Part shown: piece after piece, positions 7,129-14,379 of the stretch
How positions within the stretch are numbered: position 1 is the first letter of the stretch
Layout: every line of letters begins with the position of its first letter
Source: an uncultured Pelagibacteraceae bacterium
GTDB taxonomy: Bacteria > Pseudomonadota > Alphaproteobacteria > Pelagibacterales > Pelagibacteraceae
NCBI GenBank assembly: GCA_902543485.1
Contig: CACBYP010000003.1
Span: 1-64,000 of the forward strand
DNA length: 64,000 bases
Direction: 5' to 3'
Notes under the pieces: generated by a model
What the model was told of the DNA's origin: nothing
The model's database searches: none
What the model saw: the letters and a program-made list of their open reading frames with translations, nothing else
Translations under genes and position numbers: made by a program

Positions 7129-9279
7129 TTATTTTCCAATCGAAATTAGCGTTAAATCATCACTTAATTTATTTTCACCTGCAACATTCACTACTTCTTT
7201 TGTGATTTCATTTAGTTGTTTTTTTATGTCCATATTGAAGTTTTTCTCAATTATTTGAATTGATCCATCTATTCCTATTTCCTCACCTGAGCTATTTAAG
7301 CTTTCGGATAAACCATCAGTGAAAGCGCAAAACCTTTTATTTTCTAGCTTAACTTTGTGAGTTTTATAGACTGACTTATCCTTTTGAAGTATTACACCCA
7401 TTGGTGGAGAATTACTTTCAAATTGCTCATAATTTCCAGATGATGATCTGATTAAAGCTGGCTGATGACCGCCATTTACCCATCTTAATTCATCTGTCCT
7501 CATATTATATTCTCCTAATATACTAGTAACAAACATGCCACCGGTTTTAGTTAAAAACAGATCATTATTCATATGAAACATCATTTCATCCGGATCTACT
7601 TGGTCTCTAGACATAATTTCAAAAAGAGTTGATGCTTTTGCCATTACCATTCCAGCATGAATTCCTTTACCTGCAACATCTGCAATAATAAAGTAAACGC
7701 TATCATTGTGAGGATAAAAACTAAAGAAGTCTCCTGAAACTTCTCTAGCAGCGATATTAATTCCATGCACAGGATAATTTTCCAAATTTCTTTTTGGTAA
7801 AAAGTTTTCTTGAACTTTTACTGCAAGTTTTACTTCGTTTGAAATTCTATCTCTCCATACTTTCTTTTCAGCTTCACTAGTTTCTAGCTTACTCATCAAT
7901 CTGTTGTAATAAAGTCCAATAACACCTCCTGCAGTGAATGGATCTTGTGGACCTCTGATTGTTAAATCACCAGACTCAGATTGTTTTTCTAAAATTGTAA
8001 TTAAATCATGTTCTACAGAAGTTGCATTATGCTCAGCAATATTCAAACCTAACTCTTCATGTAGCGGACTAACTCTTAATGGATAAAAATAATTTAAAAT
8101 TTTTAATAAAATATATGAACCAAAAAACGAGAATACACCGATCGAAACAATTCCAATAAACTGTGCTTTGATTTGTTCTAATCTTGTTAATCCTGTGCCT
8201 AAAATTTCAAGATCGCTAAATAACCCTACAGCAATTGTTCCCCAAACTCCTGCTGCCAAATGAACAGGCACTGCTCCAACAACATCATCTATTTCAAATT
8301 TATTTAAAAATTCGTTTACAAAAATTGCAACTACCGCTCCTATAATTCCAACAAATATTGAAGTCACGGATGTCATCGAATTACATCCAGCCGTAATTGC
8401 AACTAACCCTGCGAGTGGTCCAAGGATTACATAATAAGGATCTGGTTTTTTAAATAATGCAAATGAAATTCCAAGACCTGTTAATAAACCAAAAGAAGCA
8501 GCAAGAAATGTATTTATTAAAATTAAAGGAACTGCCTCATCCATAGCACCATTGCTTCCACCATTAAAACCAAACCAACCAAACCATAAAATTAAAGTTC
8601 CCAATACTGCTAAAGGGAAACTTGATCCTGTAAATTTTCCTTTATTTGCATCTGAATATTTTCCTATTCTTGGACCTAAAATTAAAACAGCAGATAGTGC
8701 AATCCATCCTCCAACAGAATGAACTATTGTGCTTCCAGCAAAATCAACAAATCCTATATCTGTCAGCCATCCAGTTGTTTTAACTTGGCCTGTAACAGCA
8801 AGTAATTGCCTTGTTGCATCAATATTATTTAAGTAACTAGAAGACCATGCCCAATGACCAACAATTGGATATATAATTCCGGTAGCAATAATTGTAATTA
8901 TTAAATATCCATTAAATTTCATTCTTTCAGCAACAGCACCTGATACAATTGTTGCTGCAGTTGCAACAAACATTGCTTGGAATACAAAATATGTCATGTA
9001 TTCAGCCTGATCGGTTTTAAAAAAGAATAAATCTGTTCCAAAATAGCCATTAAAACTTTTTCCAAACATCAAGCCAAAACCAAATAGCCAGAAAATTACA
9101 ACTGCAAGACCAAAGTCAGCAGCATTTTTAAGGGCAACGTTAATGCTATTTTTGTGCCTTGAGAGACCTGTTTCCATACACATAAAGCCTGCTTGCATAA
9201 TGAAAACAAGAATTGCACAATCTATAACCCAAAGGGTATCAACAAATGATTTTACTGATTCCAGATCAACACTCTCCAT
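7129..9279 (-). CDS. Ammonium transporter fused to SpoIIE/PP2C serine phosphatase (Amt-PP2C 2)
   Basis: 716 residues with the same order as its tandem neighbour: Amt channel (about 15-405), retained Amt cytoplasmic tail (LRVSPLHEELGLNIAEHN), linker, signalling helix (LAVKVQENFLP) and PP2C domain (about 505-716). Pore residues are intact: Asp179, His187, His340, and Ser242 at the position of E. coli AmtB Ser219. The PP2C metal aspartates are in SGDFFS (517), ADVAGKG (534), FTDG and SDDLT. Relative to copy 1 it lacks the N-terminal coil and carries an extra loop at about 148-172. Translation is supported by AGAGG-like bases just before the ATG, and a good sigma-70-type promoter lies at 9305-9333. 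It probably heads the transcript that includes the HMA gene and Amt-PP2C 1. Confidence 0.93.
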   Translation of the reverse strand: MESVDLESVKSFVDTLWVIDCAILVFIMQAGFMCMETGLSRHKNSINVALKNAADFGLAVVIFWLFGFGLMFGKSFNGYFGTDLFFFKTDQAEYMTYFVFQAMFVATAATIVSGAVAERMKFNGYLIITIIATGIIYPIVGHWAWSSSYLNNIDATRQLLAVTGQVKTTGWLTDIGFVDFAGSTIVHSVGGWIALSAVLILGPRIGKYSDANKGKFTGSSFPLAVLGTLILWFGWFGFNGGSNGAMDEAVPLILINTFLAASFGLLTGLGISFALFKKPDPYYVILGPLAGLVAITAGCNSMTSVTSIFVGIIGAVVAIFVNEFLNKFEIDDVVGAVPVHLAAGVWGTIAVGLFSDLEILGTGLTRLEQIKAQFIGIVSIGVFSFFGSYILLKILNYFYPLRVSPLHEELGLNIAEHNATSVEHDLITILEKQSESGDLTIRGPQDPFTAGGVIGLYYNRLMSKLETSEAEKKVWRDRISNEVKLAVKVQENFLPKRNLENYPVHGINIAAREVSGDFFSFYPHNDSVYFIIADVAGKGIHAGMVMAKASTLFEIMSRDQVDPDEMMFHMNNDLFLTKTGGMFVTSILGEYNMRTDELRWVNGGHQPALIRSSSGNYEQFESNSPPMGVILQKDKSVYKTHKVKLENKRFCAFTDGLSESLNSSGEEIGIDGSIQIIEKNFNMDIKKQLNEITKEVVNVAGENKLSDDLTLISIGK

Positions 9280-9304
9280 CTTTTCCTCTAAGTTATTATA
9301 AAAA

Positions 9305-9333
9305 AGTATACATCATAGATAATAGATGCTCAA
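9305..9333 (-). promoter_or_regulatory. Sigma-70-type promoter for the Amt-PP2C cluster
   Basis: On the minus strand TTGAGC (9328-9333) and TATACT (9305-9310) are separated by exactly 17 bases, about 25 bases before the ATG at 9279. The Shine-Dalgarno-like AGAGGAAAAG follows. The good spacing and match make this one of the better promoters in the window. I see no -24/-12 (sigma-54) element. Confidence 0.5.
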
Positions 9334-9342
9334 AATAGGTTA

Positions 9343-9588
9343 TTACTCTTTTTTCTTCCAAATATAATAGAATATATAAGGTGATACAGCTGGGACTATC
9401 CCAAACCAAAACCATTCATCCCATCTAAAGCTTTTATCTAACATTGGACTTTTTAATCCATTCCACCATGTTAAATAGCCAATAAAAATTATCCATCCTA
9501 AACTAATAGTTAAATAAATTTTAAAATTCTTTGGTAATCCACCTGAAAATATTAATTTTACTTTCTCTAAAATTTCTTGATAGTTCAT
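9343..9588 (-). CDS. Small two-helix membrane protein, unknown
   Basis: 81 residues, not recognised. Two hydrophobic segments are visible, about residues 24-42 (IYLTISLGWIIFIGYLTWW) and 58-76 (EWFWFGIVPAVSPYIFYYIW), with a short polar loop and a lysine-rich C-terminus, so it is probably a small inner-membrane protein. It begins 7 bases after the stop of the prepilin at 9596, which suggests co-transcription with the prepilins and possibly a role in pilus assembly, but no motif supports a function. Confidence 0.65.
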   Translation of the reverse strand: MNYQEILEKVKLIFSGGLPKNFKIYLTISLGWIIFIGYLTWWNGLKSPMLDKSFRWDEWFWFGIVPAVSPYIFYYIWKKKE

Positions 9589-9595
9589 TAGATAC

Positions 9596-10009
9596 TTAGC
9601 ATTTAGTTCGCACGAAAGTACCTAAAGCCGTCATAGTAATTTCACAATTACCACCATTTTCTTTTGCAAAAACTTTATAATTTGTTGCATCATTTGCTAC
9701 ACATAATTCGTAACCCATTTCACTTGTAATACTATCAGTACCACCTAATAAATTAGTTTCTATTGCACTTGATGTGGTGCTTGTTGGATTGCATGAGGTG
9801 CCAGTACTATCTCTGTAATAAAATCCGTTGTCTGAGTAAAATTCAGTTTGACCCAAAGATATTTGTTGCATAACATTCTCAGCAGATCTTTTTTTGGCTG
9901 AGCCTACATATCCATTATAACTCATGATACCAATAGCAGCTATAATTCCAAGGATTGCTACAACTACCAAAAGCTCAATAAGGGTAAACCCAGAGCTTTT
10001 GGAAGTCAT
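9596..10009 (-). CDS. Type IV prepilin (pilin-like, second of pair)
   Basis: 137-residue prepilin. The short leader MTSKSSG ends in Gly7 before the processed Phe8 of FTLIELLVVVAILG; Glu5 of the mature protein, needed for assembly and methylation, is present. The hydrophobic helix (about 8-30) is followed by a globular domain with cysteines near 52, 97, 122 and the C-terminal residue 137; the CEITMTALGTFVRTKC end looks like the disulphide-bounded D-region of type IVa major pilins. It would be cleaved by the prepilin peptidase at 33599-34363. It is 21 bases downstream of the other prepilin and presumably shares its promoter. Which of the two is the major subunit cannot be decided here. Confidence 0.9.
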   Translation of the reverse strand: MTSKSSGFTLIELLVVVAILGIIAAIGIMSYNGYVGSAKKRSAENVMQQISLGQTEFYSDNGFYYRDSTGTSCNPTSTTSSAIETNLLGGTDSITSEMGYELCVANDATNYKVFAKENGGNCEITMTALGTFVRTKC

Positions 10010-10030
10010 AAGAATTTTCTATTTTAACTT

Positions 10031-10513
10031 TTACTCTACTACGACAGAATTTTCTGAAACGTTACCAGTTGTTGAGCATTCGCTATCTTCTGTAAAGCAA
10101 GTTTTAACGTCTATCGTGTTAGAACTGGAACTGTTATCAGTTAAATTCGTATATCCACCATTTGCAGAGCTAGATGATGTGTCACCAGTATTCGGTCTTA
10201 CTGCTTTTTTTGAAGTATCGTATGGGTTTTTAAAATCTGCTAATGCTAATGCTGCAGCGTCCTTAACAGTTTTTCTAGTTTTACCTGAGCAAGTAAGATT
10301 GCCTCCCATAGCTGTTGACTCTCCTAAATTACATTTTTGTAATTCTGCTGCTATGTATTTAACAACTGCTGAATGATTTGATTTAGCTGCTTGTTTTTTA
10401 GCTCCTGATGTGTAACCCGAGTATGCAACAACTCCAACTGCTGCAAGAATACCAATAATTGCTACAACGACCAATAATTCTATAAGTGTAAATCCTTTAT
10501 TATTTTTTTTCAT
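10031..10513 (-). CDS. Type IV prepilin (pilin-like, first of pair)
   Basis: 160-residue prepilin with leader MKKNNKG, cleavage before Phe8 of FTLIELLVVVAIIG, and the invariant Glu5 of the mature protein. After the N-terminal helix the domain is rich in Ser, Thr, Asn and Gly (about residues 108-135), as in surface-exposed variable pilin regions; cysteine pairs lie near 61/75 and 139/146. It is the first gene of the minus-strand pilin cluster and diverges from the STAS-kinase pair, with 141 bases between them. Being promoter-proximal it could be the major pilin, but this is only position-based inference. Confidence 0.9.
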   Translation of the reverse strand: MKKNNKGFTLIELLVVVAIIGILAAVGVVAYSGYTSGAKKQAAKSNHSAVVKYIAAELQKCNLGESTAMGGNLTCSGKTRKTVKDAAALALADFKNPYDTSKKAVRPNTGDTSSSSANGGYTNLTDNSSSSNTIDVKTCFTEDSECSTTGNVSENSVVVE

Positions 10514-10539
10514 AAGTAATGATCCTATAATTAATAAAA

Positions 10540-10555
10540 ATATGTATATACATAT
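10540..10555. promoter_or_regulatory. 16-base perfect palindrome in the prepilin/STAS divergent promoter region
   Basis: ATATGTATATACATAT reads identically on both strands and sits about 27-42 bases before the first prepilin ATG, between two divergent transcription units. It could be an operator for a dimeric regulator; because it is all A/T except the two C/G bases, chance or simple DNA bending is also possible. Confidence 0.3.
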
Positions 10556-10654
10556 AAATTATATCTTTTAAAAGGCAATATCTATACTTCAATTGTAATC
10601 AAAATGGGTCATTTTTGTTGATTTAGCAAGGAAATTTAATAAATATTAATAATT

Positions 10655-10954
10655 ATGTCATATAAAGTTACAGAAGAAGGCAACATATCAACTGTTCACC
10701 TTGATGGTGAAATAGATATGGATGTAACCGAGAAAGCAAAAGAAATTATTATGCCTTTAATAGAGGCAAAAAAAGAAGTTCATCTTAACTTAAAAGAAGT
10801 TCAATACATGGACTCTTCAGGAATCTCAGTTTTAATTGAAAGCCACCAAAAAGCGACTGAACTTGGAACGAAAGTTGTGCTGAAAGAAATTAGTAAGTCA
10901 GTTCTCAAAGTAATTATGATGGCAAAACTTGAACAAATTTTAAATTTGGACTGA
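10655..10954 (+). CDS. STAS-domain anti-sigma-factor antagonist (SpoIIAA/RsbV-like)
   Basis: 99-residue single STAS domain. The phosphorylation loop reads YMDSSGISVL at about 51-60, matching the SpoIIAA/RsbV loop, so Ser55 is the predicted target of the neighbouring kinase and of the PP2C phosphatases. In the partner-switching scheme the unphosphorylated form binds the kinase/anti-sigma and frees its client. It is only 3 bases before the kinase gene, typical of such pairs. Start ATG at 10655 gives the full STAS fold; a weak AAGGAAAT lies too far upstream (about 27 bases) to be certain as its binding site. It diverges from the prepilins and converges with pilC's operon end. Confidence 0.92.
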   Translation: MSYKVTEEGNISTVHLDGEIDMDVTEKAKEIIMPLIEAKKEVHLNLKEVQYMDSSGISVLIESHQKATELGTKVVLKEISKSVLKVIMMAKLEQILNLD

Positions 10955-10957
10955 AAA

Positions 10958-11389
10958 ATGAATGTTGCAATAAAATCTATAACTGAACAAAGAGATTTTG
11001 TTGTTAGTTCATCAAGTTTAAAAGAAGTCAGATCATTCTCAAGAGAAGTATTTGAAAAAGTAAATATTAATCAAGATTTAAAAGATGAATTAGTGCTAGC
11101 TATTGCAGAAGCAGCACAAAATATTGTTAAGCATGCTTATCAAGGTGAAGACACAGATGATAAAATGGAGATTAAAATTTCACTTGAAAACGGTCAACTT
11201 GAAATTGGTTTTTTTGACAAAGGAAGACCAGTTGAAGAAAAAAATGTAAGACACAGAAAAATTGATGATATTAAACCAGGCGGATTAGGAACTTTTTTTA
11301 TTCAACAAATAATGGACGCTGTTGTTTTTAAAGAAGGTGAGAAGCCTTGGATTAATCATTTAGTCTTAACTAAAAATTTAAACGCTTAG
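10958..11389 (+). CDS. Anti-sigma factor / serine kinase (RsbW/SpoIIAB-like HATPase)
   Basis: 143-residue GHKL-type ATP-binding protein. The N box ELVLAIAEAAQNIVKHAY lies at about 44-61 with the Mg-binding Asn, the G1 motif as FFDKGRP (about 87-93), and the G2 motif as PGGLGTFFIQQIMD (about 109-122). These are the hallmarks of RsbW/SpoIIAB/BtrW kinases that phosphorylate STAS antagonists and sequester a client. The gene follows the STAS gene by 3 bases and ends overlapping the convergent pilC end by 4 bases. No sigma-factor gene is present in the window, so the client is unknown. Confidence 0.9.
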   Translation: MNVAIKSITEQRDFVVSSSSLKEVRSFSREVFEKVNINQDLKDELVLAIAEAAQNIVKHAYQGEDTDDKMEIKISLENGQLEIGFFDKGRPVEEKNVRHRKIDDIKPGGLGTFFIQQIMDAVVFKEGEKPWINHLVLTKNLNA

Positions 11390-12627
11390 CCACCAATAAT
11401 TGCACCAACATTAAAGATTGGTGAATACATGGCAATCATTAATCCACCAATCATTGTTCCCATAAATACAATCATGATTGGTTCAATTAAACTAGACATA
11501 TTATCGACCGCTGTATCAAATTCCTCTTCGTAATAAGATGATACAGAAGTAAACATTTCATCTAAATTTCCTGTTTGCTCACCAACAGAAATGAGCTGAC
11601 TAAAAGTAGGTGGAAAAACTGGTTCTTTTAAAAATAATTTTGTAAGTGTGTCCCCAGAGAAAACTCCTTTTTTTACATTTTCTAAAGCTTGAGTTACAAC
11701 ATCATTATTACTTACTTGTTTTGCGATTTCTATACTTTCTAAAAGGTTTACCCCTGCTGCACTAAGATTACCCATTATTAATGAAATTCTAGCAATCAAT
11801 GATTTTAAAATCATATCACCAAAAACTGGCATCTTTAAAACTCGTTGGTGCCACTTATATCTAATTGCAGGAATTTTAGTTGTTGTATATTTAAATATCA
11901 CAAAACCTATTATTGACACTATTCCAAGTGTTAGTCCGCCAGCACCTCTCATAAAATTACTTGCATTCATAATGACGGCTGTTGGGGTAGGTAATGCAAC
12001 ACCCATTCCCTCATACATTTCAGCAAATACTGGAACAACTTTAATTAACATGAACACCATTACAGTTATCGCAACCGTAAACATCACCACTGGATAAGTT
12101 AATGCACTTTTAATTTTCTTTTTAACTTTTTCTCTTTTTTCTAATGAATCTACTAATTTTAAGAGGAAATCATCAAGTTTACCGCTGGCCTCTCCAGCTT
12201 TAATCAAATTTATATAAATATTATCAAATATTTTAGGGTATTTCTCAAAACATTTAGAAAGAGTTATACCACCTTCAAGACTTTTCCTAACATCCTCTAT
12301 TATTTCTTTCATGGTTGGATGTTCTATTTGGTCTCTAAGCATCGTTAAAACATTTAAAATTGGTAAACCTGCCTTTACCATTGTCGCAAATTGCTTGGAG
12401 AAGAGCATTACATCCGCAGGAGTGACTTTTTTCTTACCAAAAGAAAAGCCGCTTTTTTTACCCTTTTCTTTTTCAGCTTTTTTCTTTTTAAGTTTGGTTA
12501 AGTTGGTAATGATTATTTTTTGCTCTTTAAGTTTAAAAGAAGCTTCTTCTTGATTTATAGCCTCTATTTCACCTTCAATATATTTACCTGCAGATATTCC
12601 TTTGTAAGAAAAAGTTTCAGCTGACAT
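11386..12627 (-). CDS. pilC: Type IV pilus inner-membrane platform protein PilC
   Basis: 413-residue GspF/PilC family protein, the membrane platform that couples the assembly ATPase to pilin polymerisation. It has the expected N-terminal cytoplasmic region with a lysine-rich segment (about 44-66), two T2SSF domains (first near 75-195 with KQFATMVKAGLPI, second near 275-400 with LIARISLIMGNLSAAGVNLLESI) and three transmembrane helices. Its length is usual for the family. It is 3 bases after pilB on the minus strand and is the last gene of the pilMN-O-P-Q-B-C operon. The identification is firm. Confidence 0.95.
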   Translation of the reverse strand: MSAETFSYKGISAGKYIEGEIEAINQEEASFKLKEQKIIITNLTKLKKKKAEKEKGKKSGFSFGKKKVTPADVMLFSKQFATMVKAGLPILNVLTMLRDQIEHPTMKEIIEDVRKSLEGGITLSKCFEKYPKIFDNIYINLIKAGEASGKLDDFLLKLVDSLEKREKVKKKIKSALTYPVVMFTVAITVMVFMLIKVVPVFAEMYEGMGVALPTPTAVIMNASNFMRGAGGLTLGIVSIIGFVIFKYTTTKIPAIRYKWHQRVLKMPVFGDMILKSLIARISLIMGNLSAAGVNLLESIEIAKQVSNNDVVTQALENVKKGVFSGDTLTKLFLKEPVFPPTFSQLISVGEQTGNLDEMFTSVSSYYEEEFDTAVDNMSSLIEPIMIVFMGTMIGGLMIAMYSPIFNVGAIIGG

Positions 12628-12630
12628 TTA

Positions 12631-14379
12631 CTACTCCATAGAGAGAACTCTATCATACTCTCTAAAATTCAAATCACCTGTTAGGATTAATTCTCTTCCC
12701 ATGTCTTGCATTGTCCTAAAGCCTTCGTTTGAAGCAATTTCTTTAAGTTCTGGCGTTGTTGCTTTTCTTAGAATTGCTTCTTTAATTGGTTTTGTAACAT
12801 TTAAAATTTCATAAATACCCATTCTGCCTTTATAACCAGTATCTTTACATTTAGAACAACCGCTGCCCTTTTGAACTTTTGCTCTTGAAGCTTGCTCAAC
12901 GGTAAACCCTAAATCAGCTAAAGCTTTAGGGGTTATGTCTTCATCTGGCACTCTACATTCTGAGCAGGTTTTTCTTGCTAATCTTTGCGCTAAAACTAGT
13001 GAGACGGCTGCACTAATCAAATAATCAGGTGTTCCCATGTTTTGTAATCTTGTAATTGTGCTTGGTGCATCATTTGTGTGAAGTGTACTGAATACCAAGT
13101 GACCCGTTAAAGCAGCCTTTAATCCGATATCAACTGTTTCTTTATCCCTCATCTCACCAACTAGAATTATTTCTGGGTCTTGTCTTAAAAAAGATCTTAG
13201 GGCAGTAGAAAAGTTAAAACCAATATCATCTTTAATTTGAACTTGTCCAACACCATCTAATTCATATTCAACAGGATCTTCAGCTGTTAAAATATTAAGA
13301 TGAGGTTTAGAAACCTCTTTTAGAATACTATAGAGTGTTGTTGTTTTACCCGATCCAGTAGGACCAGTAACAAGAACTAAACCTTGCGTTCCGTGAATTG
13401 CTTTTCTCAAATTTTTTAAATCGTTTTCTTCAAAATTAAGTTGTTCTAAACTGATGTCTCCTGCATCTTTATTTAAAACCCTCATTACTATTCTTTCATT
13501 TGTTGCAGTTGGTAAAATCGAAAGACGAAGGTCAACTACTTTTCCATCAATTTTAAATGGAATTGCTCCATCTTGAGGAAGTCTTCTTTCAGCAATATCT
13601 AGTTTTCCCATAATCTTAAATCTTGTAACTACAGCTCCATAATTTGAATGAAGAAATTTTTTAAAATGTTCTTGTTCTTGTAAAATTCCGTCTAATCTAT
13701 ACCTAACTCTTGATGTAAATCGATAAGGTTCAATATGAATATCTGAAACTCCTGATTTAATTGCTTCTGCTACAACTGCTGTACTAAACTTAATTACTTC
13801 AGACTCGTTTTCTATAGCTTCAATATCTTCTTCAGGTGGTTTTTCTAAAACTTCTGCTTGATCATCTACATCGTAATCAAATGTTTTAGTCTTCTCGGCA
13901 TTAGTTTGTCTAATATCAGAGATAGTTCTCTCACCGTCTGCTAGCAATTTATCTACAAAGTTTGAAATATCAGAAACTTTTGCTGCGTGCAGTTCTATAT
14001 CCATTTTTGTAATTGTTCGTAAATTTCTCATTAAACTTAATTTTGAAATATCAGATATTGCAATGTGCAATACTTTTCCCTCAATTTTGAAAGGAGCTAT
14101 AAAGTTCATATTAATATAATTAGATGGAAGAACAGCTTTCAATTCGTCAGTTACAGCAACTGTCGATAAATCTACTACATCTAATGATTGATCTTTTACT
14201 AAAAGATCTAAAATCTTTTCTTCATCAGTTAGATTTAACTCAAATACAGCGTCTAATTGAGATTTTTCTCCCTCACCAGATATTTTTTTAATTTCAACTA
14301 AATCTTTCCCTGAAATAATATCCTGATCAATAAGAATATTAATTAAATTAATCTCAGACTCTCTACTAATATTTATCAT
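12631..14379 (-). CDS. pilB: Type IV pilus assembly (extension) ATPase PilB
   Basis: 582-residue GspE/PilB ATPase that powers pilus extension at the cytoplasmic face. The N-terminal MshEN domain spans about 1-150; the ATPase core has Walker A GPTGSGKTTT near 336-345, an Asp box, Walker B with LVGEMRD, and a His box (STLHTND). A tetracysteine zinc element is present (CSECRVPDE ... CSKCKDTGYKGRMG), which distinguishes PilB/GspE from PilT. Its ATG overlaps the end of pilQ by one base, indicating translational coupling. The retraction partner PilT is encoded divergently at 18839. Confidence 0.95.
   Translation of the reverse strand: MINISRESEINLINILIDQDIISGKDLVEIKKISGEGEKSQLDAVFELNLTDEEKILDLLVKDQSLDVVDLSTVAVTDELKAVLPSNYINMNFIAPFKIEGKVLHIAISDISKLSLMRNLRTITKMDIELHAAKVSDISNFVDKLLADGERTISDIRQTNAEKTKTFDYDVDDQAEVLEKPPEEDIEAIENESEVIKFSTAVVAEAIKSGVSDIHIEPYRFTSRVRYRLDGILQEQEHFKKFLHSNYGAVVTRFKIMGKLDIAERRLPQDGAIPFKIDGKVVDLRLSILPTATNERIVMRVLNKDAGDISLEQLNFEENDLKNLRKAIHGTQGLVLVTGPTGSGKTTTLYSILKEVSKPHLNILTAEDPVEYELDGVGQVQIKDDIGFNFSTALRSFLRQDPEIILVGEMRDKETVDIGLKAALTGHLVFSTLHTNDAPSTITRLQNMGTPDYLISAAVSLVLAQRLARKTCSECRVPDEDITPKALADLGFTVEQASRAKVQKGSGCSKCKDTGYKGRMGIYEILNVTKPIKEAILRKATTPELKEIASNEGFRTMQDMGRELILTGDLNFREYDRVLSME

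Noticed and set aside
9924..10009. Possible type II secretion (Gsp) rather than type IV pilus identity for the cluster
   Set aside because: The presence of PilT, PilMN, PilO, PilP, PilY1 and PilX-like genes, and the absence of GspC/GspL-type genes, fits a type IV pilus.
9924..10376. 150-codon open frame on the plus strand across both prepilin genes
   Set aside because: It is antisense to two clear prepilins, has no recognisable domain and crosses their gene boundary; it is a by-product of their codon use.
10514..10654. Sigma-54 (-24/-12) promoter for the prepilins, as in PilSR-controlled systems
   Set aside because: No GG-N10-GC spacing consistent with sigma-54 was found in the region, and no pilS or pilR gene is present in the window.
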